DNA of 64,000 bases from Halopseudomonas pelagia CL-AP6 (GTDB lineage: Bacteria; Pseudomonadota; Gammaproteobacteria; Pseudomonadales; Pseudomonadaceae). Where the stretch lies: the NCBI RefSeq assembly GCF_000410875.1, contig NZ_AROI01000016.1, positions 62,001-126,000 of the forward strand. The letters are read 5' to 3'. How positions within the stretch are numbered: position 1 is the first letter of the stretch; each line of letters begins with the position of its first letter. This document shows, piece after piece, positions 41,681-51,996 of the stretch. Below the pieces are notes generated by a model. It saw nothing but the letters and a program-made list of their open reading frames with translations. It had not been told where the DNA came from and ran no database searches. The translations under genes and the position numbers were made by a program.

Positions 41681-42855
41681 CAGCCCACCTCCTCACACAG
41701 CTCTTGATCCAGCAATTGCTCAAACGCACTACCGTCCTGTCTGATCAGGTTAGGGATGTAACGTGAATACACGCGGAACAGCATGCCTGTATTCGCATGG
41801 CCCAGCTGCCTGGCAATCCACTCCGGGTTTTCTCCTGCCGCCAGCCAGAGTGTCGCAGCCGTGTGTCTGGACTGATAAGGGTTACGCTTCCCCAGTCCGA
41901 GATATTCCAGCAAGGGATACCAAACGCGGCGCGTTACATTTCGGTGGTTCAGCGGCTGGCCATTCCTGGCGGTGAATACAAAGCGGTTCTTTTCATCAGA
42001 CCGCTTCCACTGTTCATACAGACCATCGTAAACCACCTGCGACATAGCCAATGTCCGGTACGAACTCGCCGTTTTGGTCTTTTCAATCTGGCCACGAACC
42101 AAGGCCTGACGAATGTGAATCTGCCGTGAGCCAAAGTCGACGTTATCCCATGTCAGGCCGTCGATTTCCCCGGTACGCATGCCAGTAAAGAACCGCACCA
42201 GGTAGTAGGAACGAAAGTCTGCGCGCACATTATCAATGATCAACCGAACCTCTTTCAGCGTGAACGGCTGGATGTCTGCTCTGGGCATCGGCAATGCCTT
42301 GATATTGCGCCACGGCGATTCATACCCGAAACGCTCAGCCGCTTCATTCAATATCATGCGCAGCGCCGTCATGATGTGGTTGACCCGTGAGGCTGAGAGC
42401 TGTTTCCCCGTCTCCGCATCTGCTTGGCACAACTGGCCACGTAAAGCCATGATGTCGCCTTTGCTGATGACACCTATGGGGTTACCCCGATAGTACGGCA
42501 CCAAGTGACAACGCAGAATGCCTTCGATTGTCTCTATGTGACTGAGGCGCCATTCTGCACGTTTCTCCTCCAACCACAGATTCGCAAATACCTCGAACAG
42601 CATTTTCCCGCCCACCGCTTTCTGCTGAACCAGTTGCTCAAGCTGCCGGAAGTGCTCAACTTTTGGGCTCTCCGGAAAATGCTTGCCGTAATCAAAAGTA
42701 CCGCGCTGAATCTCCAGTTCAAGTCTCGCCAGCACCGCTGCCAACGCCTTGCGATTGGCAGGCGAATCACTCAACTTGGTATGTTCCCGGCAACGCACAC
42801 TGCGATACCGGAAATCCAGATAAAGGCGACCATCTCGTACGTTCACGCTACCCAT
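41680..42855 (-). CDS. int: Tyrosine-type integrase
   Basis: 391 aa phage/island integrase. The N-terminal arm-binding domain (MGSVNVRDGRLYLDFRYR, the DUF3596 type) is followed by a core-binding SAM-like domain. The catalytic domain has Arg in FFTGMRTGEIDGLTW (about 220), Arg in YQSRHTAATLWL (about 340) and GH with Tyr in QLGHANTGMLFRVYSRY (about 360-370). AAAGGAGG precedes the ATG. Preceded by an excisionase gene at 11 bp and followed by the HD/MOBH-like gene. It is a different family from the recombinase trio, so the island has two integration modules. Confidence 0.9.
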   Translation of the reverse strand: MGSVNVRDGRLYLDFRYRSVRCREHTKLSDSPANRKALAAVLARLELEIQRGTFDYGKHFPESPKVEHFRQLEQLVQQKAVGGKMLFEVFANLWLEEKRAEWRLSHIETIEGILRCHLVPYYRGNPIGVISKGDIMALRGQLCQADAETGKQLSASRVNHIMTALRMILNEAAERFGYESPWRNIKALPMPRADIQPFTLKEVRLIIDNVRADFRSYYLVRFFTGMRTGEIDGLTWDNVDFGSRQIHIRQALVRGQIEKTKTASSYRTLAMSQVVYDGLYEQWKRSDEKNRFVFTARNGQPLNHRNVTRRVWYPLLEYLGLGKRNPYQSRHTAATLWLAAGENPEWIARQLGHANTGMLFRVYSRYIPNLIRQDGSAFEQLLDQELCEEVG

Positions 42856-42866
42856 GGCAGCCTCCT

Positions 42867-43082
42867 TTATTGCAGATTCTTAATGATCTGATGCGCGGTA
42901 TCGCCTTGCAGCATCGTTTCTTCGACCCGCTCCCAGATGAACAGGATTTTCCGTCCTCCAAAGGGGCGAATGTAATGAACCCCATCATGCAGAACCGCAT
43001 CCTTCAGGCATTGGCGGATGGTGCGAACGTCGTACTTAATCCGAGCCGACAGCTCTTCAGTAGTCAGATAGGTATGTGCCAT
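42867..43082 (-). CDS. Excisionase / MerR-type winged helix protein
   Basis: 71 aa. MAHTYLTTEELSARIKYDVRTIRQCLKD is a winged helix-turn-helix start typical of Xis-like proteins, and HYIRPFGGRKILFIWERVEE is the wing that often marks excisionases next to integrases. It is 11 bp upstream of int, in the same direction, so it is probably in one operon and directs excision. Confidence 0.8.
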   Translation of the reverse strand: MAHTYLTTEELSARIKYDVRTIRQCLKDAVLHDGVHYIRPFGGRKILFIWERVEETMLQGDTAHQIIKNLQ

Positions 43083-43209
43083 AATGCTTGCCTCGCTTTT
43101 TTCTCTTCAGAAGAATCAAATGACCTACAGGAGAGAATTTAGCACACACAAAACCTATTGCAAGCACTTTTTCACTACTACAGGTCTTTTTGCACCAAAG
43201 AGAGGCTTT

Positions 43210-43431
43210 ATGATCAAATGCCACCTTTCTAGAATCTTGGGCGAGCGGAAGCAAAAAATTGCTGAAGTGGCCCGTGACACAGGTATCAACCGGAATACTC
43301 TGCATCGGCTGTACAATGAAACCGCAACACGGGTGGAGCTGGATGTAATCGACCAGCTGTGTCGGTACTTGGATATTCAGGTGGGGGAGTTGTTTGAGGT
43401 GGTGGAGCACGCTGACCAGCAACTACTTTGA
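43210..43431 (+). CDS. Xre/Cro-type transcriptional regulator
   Basis: 73 aa. MIKCHLSRILGERKQKIAEVARDTGINRNTLHRLYNE is a Cro/C1 helix-turn-helix (HTH_26), and LDVIDQLCRYLDIQVGELFE is the usual ending. AGAGG lies five bases before ATG 43210, which rules out the longer frame. It is divergent from xis-int, so the 127 bp between them probably holds the control sites of the integration genes. Confidence 0.8.
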   Translation: MIKCHLSRILGERKQKIAEVARDTGINRNTLHRLYNETATRVELDVIDQLCRYLDIQVGELFEVVEHADQQLL

Positions 43432-43562
43432 AACGCACCAAGGCAAGGCGGAGAAAAGTGGGACGCTCGATCCTACATCAGGAAGCGAACGCTTGGCTTT
43501 ATGGGAGGCGCACGAGAACGTCGGCAGGAGCCCATTGTGATGATCGAATGTAGGCCGGCAGG

Positions 43563-44135
43563 TCAGAGCCAGATTTTAGGATGCCCCATGTAGTGGGGGG
43601 CCAAGTGCCTTTTTGGCAAGCGGACCTGGCGAGTATTCCGTTCTTCCTTTGCCGGGGGAATGTCCTCTTTAGTCATGACAGGATACAATGCCAGATACTC
43701 CTGCCCTTCAAAAGGGGCGTCTGATTCATCGAGCACTGGCAAAACTCCCACCCCACCTGGTTTGAAACCATCAAAGTAACCCAGCTCCCAAGGCATCCAT
43801 TTCGACTTTGAGGCGTTGTCCGTAGCCAGATACAACAGAGAGTCCGACTGTTTCATGCGCTTCCGGAGAACTTCCGCCGTCTGTACGGTAACGTGATCAC
43901 GCTCAAGGGCTTTGTCCTCGATCCAGTCCACGTAAACCCGTAGGCCTTGTCCTTCCAACAATACTTTTATTCCAAGCACAAGCTCAGCATCATTAATGGA
44001 GTGTGAGAGGAACACATCAAAGTGATCATCCTCACGGTATGATTTTCGACCGTCTCGTAATACATCCTGTGCGCTACGCGTACCGGTCGCTCTCTGAGCT
44101 GCCCTGCGTGCTTCTGATTTAGTGAAAAACGCCAT
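43563..44135 (-). CDS. TIR-domain protein, last gene of the TIR/SLOG operon
   Basis: 190 aa. After a 38-residue basic leader comes a TIR fold: FDVFLSHSINDAELV (39-53), a second strand GLRVYVDWIED, and WMPWELGYFDG, where Glu117 matches the catalytic Glu of NAD+-cleaving TIR enzymes. In the bacterial defence families such TIR proteins turn NAD+ into ADP-ribose-type cyclic signals or simply deplete it. ATG 44135 has AAGGAG six bases upstream. The preceding SLOG gene ends 25 bp away; same operon. Confidence 0.85.
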   Translation of the reverse strand: MAFFTKSEARRAAQRATGTRSAQDVLRDGRKSYREDDHFDVFLSHSINDAELVLGIKVLLEGQGLRVYVDWIEDKALERDHVTVQTAEVLRKRMKQSDSLLYLATDNASKSKWMPWELGYFDGFKPGGVGVLPVLDESDAPFEGQEYLALYPVMTKEDIPPAKEERNTRQVRLPKRHLAPHYMGHPKIWL

Positions 44136-44160
44136 GTTCATCTCCTTCTATACCAATGGC

Positions 44161-44733
44161 CTATACGGTTACGAGTAGGTAACGATTGAACAATGTAGCG
44201 AAGTCTATATCTTCGAGCTCCCTACCCGAGAAGTACCCCTTGTCACGAGCTAGGTTCAACGCTGCACCACCCGGCGCGGCAACCGGCAGAATGACTGTGT
44301 CAGGATGGAAGCGCTTGAAGATCTCATACTCGACCTCTACGCCGTCCATACCGCCAATGAAAACAGCGCCGACCAAATCATCCCGAGAAAGCATCGCTTC
44401 ACGCATCGCTTTCAAGCTGGCAGCAAGGTTACCAGGCACTGCATCTGTATATATCACGTTATCAAACAGCTGATTCTCTTCTGGGTAGCGCCCTTCAAAA
44501 AAGCGGCTTTGATACAGGATCACCGAGCTTGCGTAATCAACTCCCAGATCTTCACAGATGCTCCAGATCATGGGCGTAATTGCAGGGTGACCACCCCATA
44601 CGATCTTATGCCGACGCAGGGTCGCAATCGCTAGCTCACGCACAGCACACTGAATGAGAAAAGGGTCCGCCGTCTCGTAATAGCTTCCTCGACCGACAAC
44701 AGGGATGCTGGCCGAAAGGAAGATTGCACCCAT
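44161..44733 (-). CDS. Stand-alone SLOG-domain protein
   Basis: About 190 aa with a Rossmann-like SLOG fold. It begins GAIFLSASIP, then KIVWGGHPAITPMI (the G-[GS]-H-P loop, also seen in the neighbouring SLOG-patatin), AVFIGGMDGVEVEYEIF and VILPVAAPGGAALN. SLOG domains bind nucleotide signals; in ThsA of Thoeris the SLOG domain binds the TIR-made cyclic ADP-ribose. With no effector domain, this one could bind, buffer or sense the signal. ATG 44733, with GGAGGGG upstream, lies two bases after the stop of the interrupted TIR gene, so translation was coupled. Confidence 0.75.
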   Translation of the reverse strand: MGAIFLSASIPVVGRGSYYETADPFLIQCAVRELAIATLRRHKIVWGGHPAITPMIWSICEDLGVDYASSVILYQSRFFEGRYPEENQLFDNVIYTDAVPGNLAASLKAMREAMLSRDDLVGAVFIGGMDGVEVEYEIFKRFHPDTVILPVAAPGGAALNLARDKGYFSGRELEDIDFATLFNRYLLVTV

Positions 44734-44735
44734 CT

Positions 44736-44909
44736 TCAGCCCCTCCAATCTGCTAGTTGCCAGCTAGCTTCGCAAGCTCTAAGCCAACGTGTCGCCTGGA
44801 TGTAATGACCCAGCCAATCCAAATGAGTCAACCATTGCGGGTGCAAACCCACATGGTCATAGAGTATGGCCACAGATTCATCTGGAGAGTTCAGATAAGC
44901 TTCATGCAT
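44736..44909 (-). pseudogene. 3' fragment of a TIR gene cut off by the IS21 element
   Basis: The last 57 codons (MHEAYLNSPDESV ... EASWQLADWRG) of the TIR gene whose main part lies at 46860-47827. If the IS and one copy of the GAC repeat are removed, the frame runs on without change: ...PTSM-T-MHEAY..., restoring a protein of about 380 aa. An ATG by chance near the IS end would allow translation, but the fragment has no TIR part. Confidence 0.75.
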
Positions 44910-44999
44910 GGTCTGTCACCGCCGATGTAAAACTGACCCCCTGACGCCGAGGTAATTTTGACCCCCTGGGCGATGATGGCAGCTTTTTGAGCTGCCGAT

Positions 45000-46783
<1,784 letters not shown>

Positions 46784-46843
46784 ACCAAACACTCCAGGGG
46801 GTCAATTTTACTTCGGCGATTCAGGGGCAAAGGGGGTCACTTT

Positions 46844-47827
46844 TCAGTCGGCGTTGACAGTCATCGACGTTGGCACCCCTACCGTTGGGTAAACCACAAT
46901 CAGCTCGTCAGTTGGGAGTTGAAGCCGGACCCCCCTTCCAGTCCCCGTCCCAAGCACCGCGCCACCTATCGATTCAATGCCGATACGCAGATTACTCATC
47001 AGGTTCACCATTCTCACCGCGTGACTCTTGCTGCGTACTTCTTCCAGTTGCCGGCATATTCGGCCTATCGCGGCATTTCTGATCCGTCCTGTGGTTTCAT
47101 CCAAGTCCTCATCTGCAAGTTCCAGAATACTTGCAGTAGCCAGCCGAGAAGACGGCATAACCTCAGGCCAACCCACTCGCAGGATACTGATCCCCTTGGC
47201 AAGCGCTCGGCCAAATTCAGCCGTAGTCCAGCGGCTGTTGAAATAATCCGCAGTATCGAGCATCAACAATACATCAGAATCGCAGAGCCGGTGCCAAAGC
47301 ATGGTCTGAAAGTCCTCTGCAGGTGCAATGCTATGAGTATCGAGGAAAACGTCAAAATGTCTGGATGATAGCGCGTCAAACATCTGAAGTGCTGCCTCTT
47401 TTGCCTCATCTCGGCGGTAACTAACAAAGACACGCCGTTGCTTCGGTAGCAGCCCTGCACATTCCAGGAGTGCTGTAGTAACTCGTTTTACACCGCCATC
47501 TGCATACGACAGACAATTTAATGATTGCAGCAATACCGGTATGTCAGTTCCCACACGTCGGAGATCAGATACGACCGGAATCACTGGGACACCTCGCCGA
47601 AGCAAGCTCGGCAAACTGGCATGATCTGCCCCCGATCCACCGAAAAACACAACTGCGCTGGAACATTGTTGCCCCGGATTAAATGTCTCAGGCACTATTT
47701 CCCAACTAACATCTTCCCCCAATCGTAAGCCGAACATGGCGACAGCATTCCCAACCGCCTCCTCCAGATCGGTAATTTGCTCCTCGGTTGGGGAGCCCAG
47801 CACAGCGAGGTGGTAGATCGGGGTCAT
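46844..47827 (-). pseudogene. TIR-domain gene split by IS21 (5' part)
   Basis: 327 aa in its present form; the last four residues and stop come from the IS end. An N-terminal Rossmann-like domain (about 1-125; VVFFGGSGADHA and PVIPVVSDL look nucleotide-fold-like) precedes a TIR domain (RRVFVSYRRDE at 131-141; W200-T-T-A-E204-F with the likely catalytic Glu). Since the TIR domain is whole, a shortened protein may still work; the lost part is the C-terminal 57 residues. ATG 47827 with GAGGTG upstream follows the previous gene's stop by seven bases. I call it a pseudogene because the gene is broken, with that reservation. Confidence 0.75.
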
Positions 47828-47834
47828 AAACACC

Positions 47835-48704
47835 TCATATTCTTGATTTGGCTGCAATCTGATCGGCTACTGATAGCACACGAGGATCCTCGAGCAATCT
47901 TGAAGCAACTTTCAATTCTCTGTATAGATTATCAAGGTGCTGAAGTCCTCTAGTGTTATGATCACTTTCATTCAGGATCGATAACGCACCGTCGTCATCT
48001 AGCCATTTTTCAAATTCCAAGAATTCCATCGAATAAGTAGAGGCAGGAAGCGGGTATCTGAACTCAACAAGCTTCTGATCGGAAGCCGTAGCATCAAACG
48101 TGAAGCCCTCATTACTCAAAGTCACTCTTTTGCGAGGCGTTCGTTCAACGCATTGGGCAAACGACAGTTCAGAGAAGATCCATGGCGAAGAGAGCTGTTT
48201 GTTTTTCGAGATATGCTCTCCAATTTTTACTGAATTGTCCGTTTCCAAGAATACAAACAATTCAGAGCGATGAATCATTTGCTGCAACGCCGTATTGAGA
48301 ATCAGATGCACATTGGTTGTCGTCCTGTTTCTTATCTTATAGTTATAATAACCACCCCCTTCCGTCTTAGAAAAAACATCGTCAATCTTTTGCAGCAATT
48401 CATCTGCATAGCCCCATGTGCAAGAGTCGACAAAAGGCTTCAAACCAATTTCTTCAAGGCTCAGCGCAACTTTGATTGCTTCCTCCTCGTCGGCGTGCGA
48501 GTGCGAGATAAAAACATCGATGTCTCTTTCAGGAAAAACACTCTTCTGAATCTCGTCAGCATCTAGAATATTGCTTCCGTCCAGGAGATAACCTTCAAGG
48601 TTAACCAGAGACTTTCTTTCTCTTTCCTTGTAGGACTTTACCTGATCAGGTGTCCATTTTGACTCGTAACCAAAGAAGTTTTTAAGCTTCAAATCAATAA
48701 ACAT
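47835..48704 (-). CDS. TIR-domain protein with C-terminal extension
   Basis: 289 aa. The TIR-like core is DIDVFISHSHADEEEAIKVALSLE (61-84) with the second strand GLKPFVDSCTWGY and SSPWIFSELSFAQCV, Glu179 being the likely catalytic residue. The segment between (ETGGGYY-type insert) and the C-terminal 100 residues (LEFEKWLDDDGALSIL ... ASRLLEDPRVLSV) are specific to this protein. Codon use is AT-richer than its neighbours, a sign of transfer. It lies 64 bp after the SLOG-patatin gene. Confidence 0.8.
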   Translation of the reverse strand: MFIDLKLKNFFGYESKWTPDQVKSYKERERKSLVNLEGYLLDGSNILDADEIQKSVFPERDIDVFISHSHADEEEAIKVALSLEEIGLKPFVDSCTWGYADELLQKIDDVFSKTEGGGYYNYKIRNRTTTNVHLILNTALQQMIHRSELFVFLETDNSVKIGEHISKNKQLSSPWIFSELSFAQCVERTPRKRVTLSNEGFTFDATASDQKLVEFRYPLPASTYSMEFLEFEKWLDDDGALSILNESDHNTRGLQHLDNLYRELKVASRLLEDPRVLSVADQIAAKSRI

Positions 48705-48768
48705 ATATCCCTCAGCATTAATTCAAGATAACCAGACAGCCAGCTAAGCACCTGTTCTTGTAACGAGA

Positions 48769-50442
48769 TCAGTATCTCTCCCATTGCTCGGCGTGTTGTC
48801 CGTCAAAGAACCTCGAGCGCACCTCGGTGAAATATTCTTTACCCGCTTCGTTTCCACGACCAACCATATCTTGAATGGCTTCGCTATCATCCAGCTTGAT
48901 CTCGAAGGGGACCGTTTGGTTGACGCGTAAGTGGCGTGTAGGCCCGAGAAAGCTTTGGGCCAGTGTCAATGCCCCGTGCTCTTGGGCCGCAAAAAATAAA
49001 TCAATACTATGGGGGGCCCATCCCGCTTTCCCTTTCCCCAACTGTTCGGTGAAATCACCTTCACTAGTGAGAGTGCCGACGCTCAATACATCGATTCGAT
49101 CCAAGGGGATTTTCAGAAAGCGAACCGCTTCCGCCAGAGCAGGCAAAATGGGATTATTTGCCCAGACACCACCGTCAAGAAAGGCCTCTGGGGCTACAGG
49201 CCCTTCCCACGGCAACTCCTCGAAGTACGTAGGGGCAGCCGATGAGGCTAGCGCCGCATCTACGGCTGAAATATCACGGTAAGCCGTACGGTCTGGGCTA
49301 TGGGGCGTGACAATCGCTTCTGCTTGACCGTGTTTTGCTCTCACTGTAGGGATGACCAAGCGACAACAGGAATCAGAAGCTAGCGTCCTTTGGCCATACA
49401 CCTCGGTGAGCAGCTCCCGCAATGTGGCTGAGTCATGTTTGGATTTTAGCCAATGCCTTAACTTTCGATCCTTCGGAAAAATCTTTGGCCCTTGTTTTTC
49501 ATAAAAAGCCAAAATTTCACGCGGCGTTAAACCAAGGGCTAACCCAATCGCTAGGATCGCACCTGTCGACGTACCTGCAACCAGATCGAAATGAGAGATG
49601 AGATTATTGCCGCCACCGGCCTTGAGCATGTCGTCCCACTTGGCTAATACTGCTGCGGTAAAGGCCCCCCTGAGCCCTCCTCCGTCCAGTGCCAAGATCC
49701 GGAAGTTCCGCCCTCGTGAAATATTCCGGCACGCCAGAGGCAGGTTTTTCAACTGCTCGACTATCAGACCTACAGCATGATCGATAGAGTCGCTCTGGGC
49801 AATCTCCATATTCTGTTCGTGAGAAAGCCCATTTCTGAGGCGATGTAACAAATCAGGCACGTCCTTGAGATAGCCTGCGATGGCTCCTCCAAAGCCCGCA
49901 GCCACAAACCCGGGCTTTCCGAGCTCGAGCATCGTATTCAGTTCATTTGGAACGCCTGCCGCCTCCTTATTCACACTCCACCATGCGCCCCCAATACACA
50001 CGATGGCATCGGACCGATCGGCCATCCAGTCACGCATCGGTGTCAGGCCTCTTGCAGGGTTTGCATTATCATGATCCGCTGGCACGATCTCGACGGATGC
50101 GTACTTCCGCTGCTCTTCGATTTCCATCGCGTACTGATCAGTCGCAAAGCCTTTTGCCCTTACCAGCGTGAGGGCTGCCTTGCTCCCTCCTGCTTTGATG
50201 AACGCTTCAGCAGCCTCTTTCAGGGGTGCAATAAACGACGGATGACTTCCGTGGACTATTGAGCCTCCTTCACTAAAAATCTTACCTGCCAGCTTGCATA
50301 CGAAATCAGAAATATTTTCTTGCTGGTCTGGATTGGATCCGGATAAATGGACCCTCACGCCCGCTAGACGTTGTTTGACTGCCATATCGATGAACACCTC
50401 GTGAATGTATGCCGATCCCTGCGTTCTCTTAAAACTCTCCAT
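48769..50442 (-). CDS. SLOG-patatin fusion, probable signal-activated phospholipase effector
   Basis: 557 aa. The N-terminal SLOG domain (about 25-230) shows GVRVHLSGSNP, SIVHGSHPSFIAPL and IVCIGGAWWS with the PNELNTMLELGKP helix. A patatin phospholipase follows (about 246-470): DGGGLRG (253-259), GTSTG with nucleophile Ser292, and DGG with Asp423. All catalytic parts are present. By analogy to ThsA, where a SLOG domain binds a TIR-made signal and turns on SIR2, and to CapV, a patatin switched on by cyclic dinucleotides, the SLOG half would sense a nucleotide and the patatin would damage the membrane. GGGGGAG precedes the ATG. Confidence 0.85.
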   Translation of the reverse strand: MESFKRTQGSAYIHEVFIDMAVKQRLAGVRVHLSGSNPDQQENISDFVCKLAGKIFSEGGSIVHGSHPSFIAPLKEAAEAFIKAGGSKAALTLVRAKGFATDQYAMEIEEQRKYASVEIVPADHDNANPARGLTPMRDWMADRSDAIVCIGGAWWSVNKEAAGVPNELNTMLELGKPGFVAAGFGGAIAGYLKDVPDLLHRLRNGLSHEQNMEIAQSDSIDHAVGLIVEQLKNLPLACRNISRGRNFRILALDGGGLRGAFTAAVLAKWDDMLKAGGGNNLISHFDLVAGTSTGAILAIGLALGLTPREILAFYEKQGPKIFPKDRKLRHWLKSKHDSATLRELLTEVYGQRTLASDSCCRLVIPTVRAKHGQAEAIVTPHSPDRTAYRDISAVDAALASSAAPTYFEELPWEGPVAPEAFLDGGVWANNPILPALAEAVRFLKIPLDRIDVLSVGTLTSEGDFTEQLGKGKAGWAPHSIDLFFAAQEHGALTLAQSFLGPTRHLRVNQTVPFEIKLDDSEAIQDMVGRGNEAGKEYFTEVRSRFFDGQHAEQWERY

Positions 50443-50541
50443 CCATTTGTCTCCCCCCGTTACAGCCTGGCTCAGCCGCCAAACGATTACGGCTTGTGTG
50501 GTGATGTGGACAAATATTTACGGGAGTGAAGGATCAGGCTC

Positions 50542-51144
50542 CTAACGCCCGGCCAAGGCGGCGGCTGTTTCTATCCATCCAGAGATATTCTCCCGACCAT
50601 TCTGAGCTGCAAAATCGTATCTCAGGTAAATCTGGGAAAGCTTAAGAACCGTTGTACTTGTGGGAGCATCAAACCATAGGTCAGATGCTGGAACGGCCAA
50701 AGTGTAGTCTGAGTATTTTACCCACTTGCCACCCTTAAGCTCTGCGAAATAGATTTTATCGTTGGCGCAGTAGAGACCGACCTCAGAGAGTGGGTCAGTC
50801 CCCTTCACTCCGAGTTCTTTTTTATTATTTTTTACACCATTAATATCAACCGTCAGCAAACCGTTTCCTTTTAAGACGCTTCGTACAATTTCATAACGAA
50901 CCCAGCGCCTGCCTGCGGTATATTGGCCAGCCAGAACGCACGTTACTGACGTATTTTTCAGGCCATTACGAAGAAAGGTTTTAAGCGCTTCATCACCTTC
51001 TTTTTGTGAAGCTTCAAAAACACTGGCATCAAAGAAACCCACAGACTCTTGCTGATGAGAGTTCACAACCCAGCAGTTTCTGACATTCCATGCTCGCCAC
51101 ACGTCTTCTTGATAATGAAATGAGAAAAATGTCCTTCTTGCCAT
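50542..51144 (-). CDS. thsB: ThsB-like TIR-domain protein (DUF1863 / MTH538 type)
   Basis: 200 aa. The sequence follows the ThsB TIR pattern of Thoeris from end to end: RRTFFSFHYQEDVWRAWNVRN (4-23), GFFDASVFE, NTSVTCVLAGQYT (64-76), RRWVRYEIVRSV with Glu85 in the catalytic position, then GGKWVKYSDY. ThsB senses phage infection and makes a cyclic ADP-ribose isomer that is bound by the SLOG domain of ThsA. TAGGAG lies six bases before the ATG. It is the first gene of the six-gene minus-strand cluster, followed by the SLOG-patatin gene at 100 bp. Confidence 0.85.
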   Translation of the reverse strand: MARRTFFSFHYQEDVWRAWNVRNCWVVNSHQQESVGFFDASVFEASQKEGDEALKTFLRNGLKNTSVTCVLAGQYTAGRRWVRYEIVRSVLKGNGLLTVDINGVKNNKKELGVKGTDPLSEVGLYCANDKIYFAELKGGKWVKYSDYTLAVPASDLWFDAPTSTTVLKLSQIYLRYDFAAQNGRENISGWIETAAALAGR

Positions 51145-51383
51145 TTTTGGCTCCTATCGTTGATAATACCTTCTTCCCTTCGTGATACTTGCGTACGGCA
51201 TAGACCAATCTAACACGCCCCATCTGTCACCACACCCAAGAGCAAGGTAGCCGGGTTCTGTACGAAAGTCGGCTGGCCCCGAGTAGCGAGGCAAAAAACA
51301 TCCTGAAAGATATCAGAAATCTCAATAATCGATCACTTATTGACCATTTCAGATGTTCGATCAAATTCTGATCAGTACTTTCC

Positions 51384-51926
51384 CTACATGCGCCCATTCA
51401 CTTTGCTTGCAGCACCACTGAAACAAAACAGCATACTTGCAAGCGCGCATAACGCAAACGCAGCCAGACTCCAAAGCTCGTAAGGTATACCCAGCAAATC
51501 AACTGCTCCATCGGCGCAGCCGGTACGCGGTGCAAACACCGCTGGCATGAGCTGATCCAGAGCCAGGCTGGATATGATCCGATCAGCCAGGCTGAGGCTG
51601 CACGAATAGCTGTTATTGGCCACAAAAATCTGCCACACGACCGTCGCAACCCTCGCCAGGGAGAGCAGGAGTGCCAGACTGCAAAGAGCCAAGCGCAATG
51701 CTGAACGCCGTGTGATGCTAGCCAGTCCGCAAACGATAGCGATGGTCAGGAACTCTACCCTTTGTAGAACACACCATGCGCATGGCTGCATATCGAAGAC
51801 ATGTTGTGACACCAGGGCCAGCCCCACGGCGCCAAGGCTGAATGCCATAATCGCAAGTAGTATCCCCTGGTTGCGCACATCAGGCTTGTCTACATACCGA
51901 TAAACAGCCAACTCATTACCTTTCAT
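51384..51926 (-). CDS. dsbB: Disulfide bond formation protein B (DsbB family)
   Basis: 180-aa inner-membrane quinone reductase that re-oxidises DsbA. Four hydrophobic spans are seen. The first periplasmic loop has C49-A-W-C52, the second has C109 and C137, completing the four required cysteines. The N-terminus is a little longer than usual. It lies 71 bp after a conserved small gene in the same direction as the TpsB/TonB cluster and may supply oxidising power for exported proteins of that cluster, which is inference. Confidence 0.9.
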   Translation of the reverse strand: MKGNELAVYRYVDKPDVRNQGILLAIMAFSLGAVGLALVSQHVFDMQPCAWCVLQRVEFLTIAIVCGLASITRRSALRLALCSLALLLSLARVATVVWQIFVANNSYSCSLSLADRIISSLALDQLMPAVFAPRTGCADGAVDLLGIPYELWSLAAFALCALASMLFCFSGAASKVNGRM

Positions 51927-51996
51927 ATCTCACGTCTCCTACAAACCACAACGCTGAATGCCTCGAGACTAGAAAAACGATTGGCAAACGCCAAAA

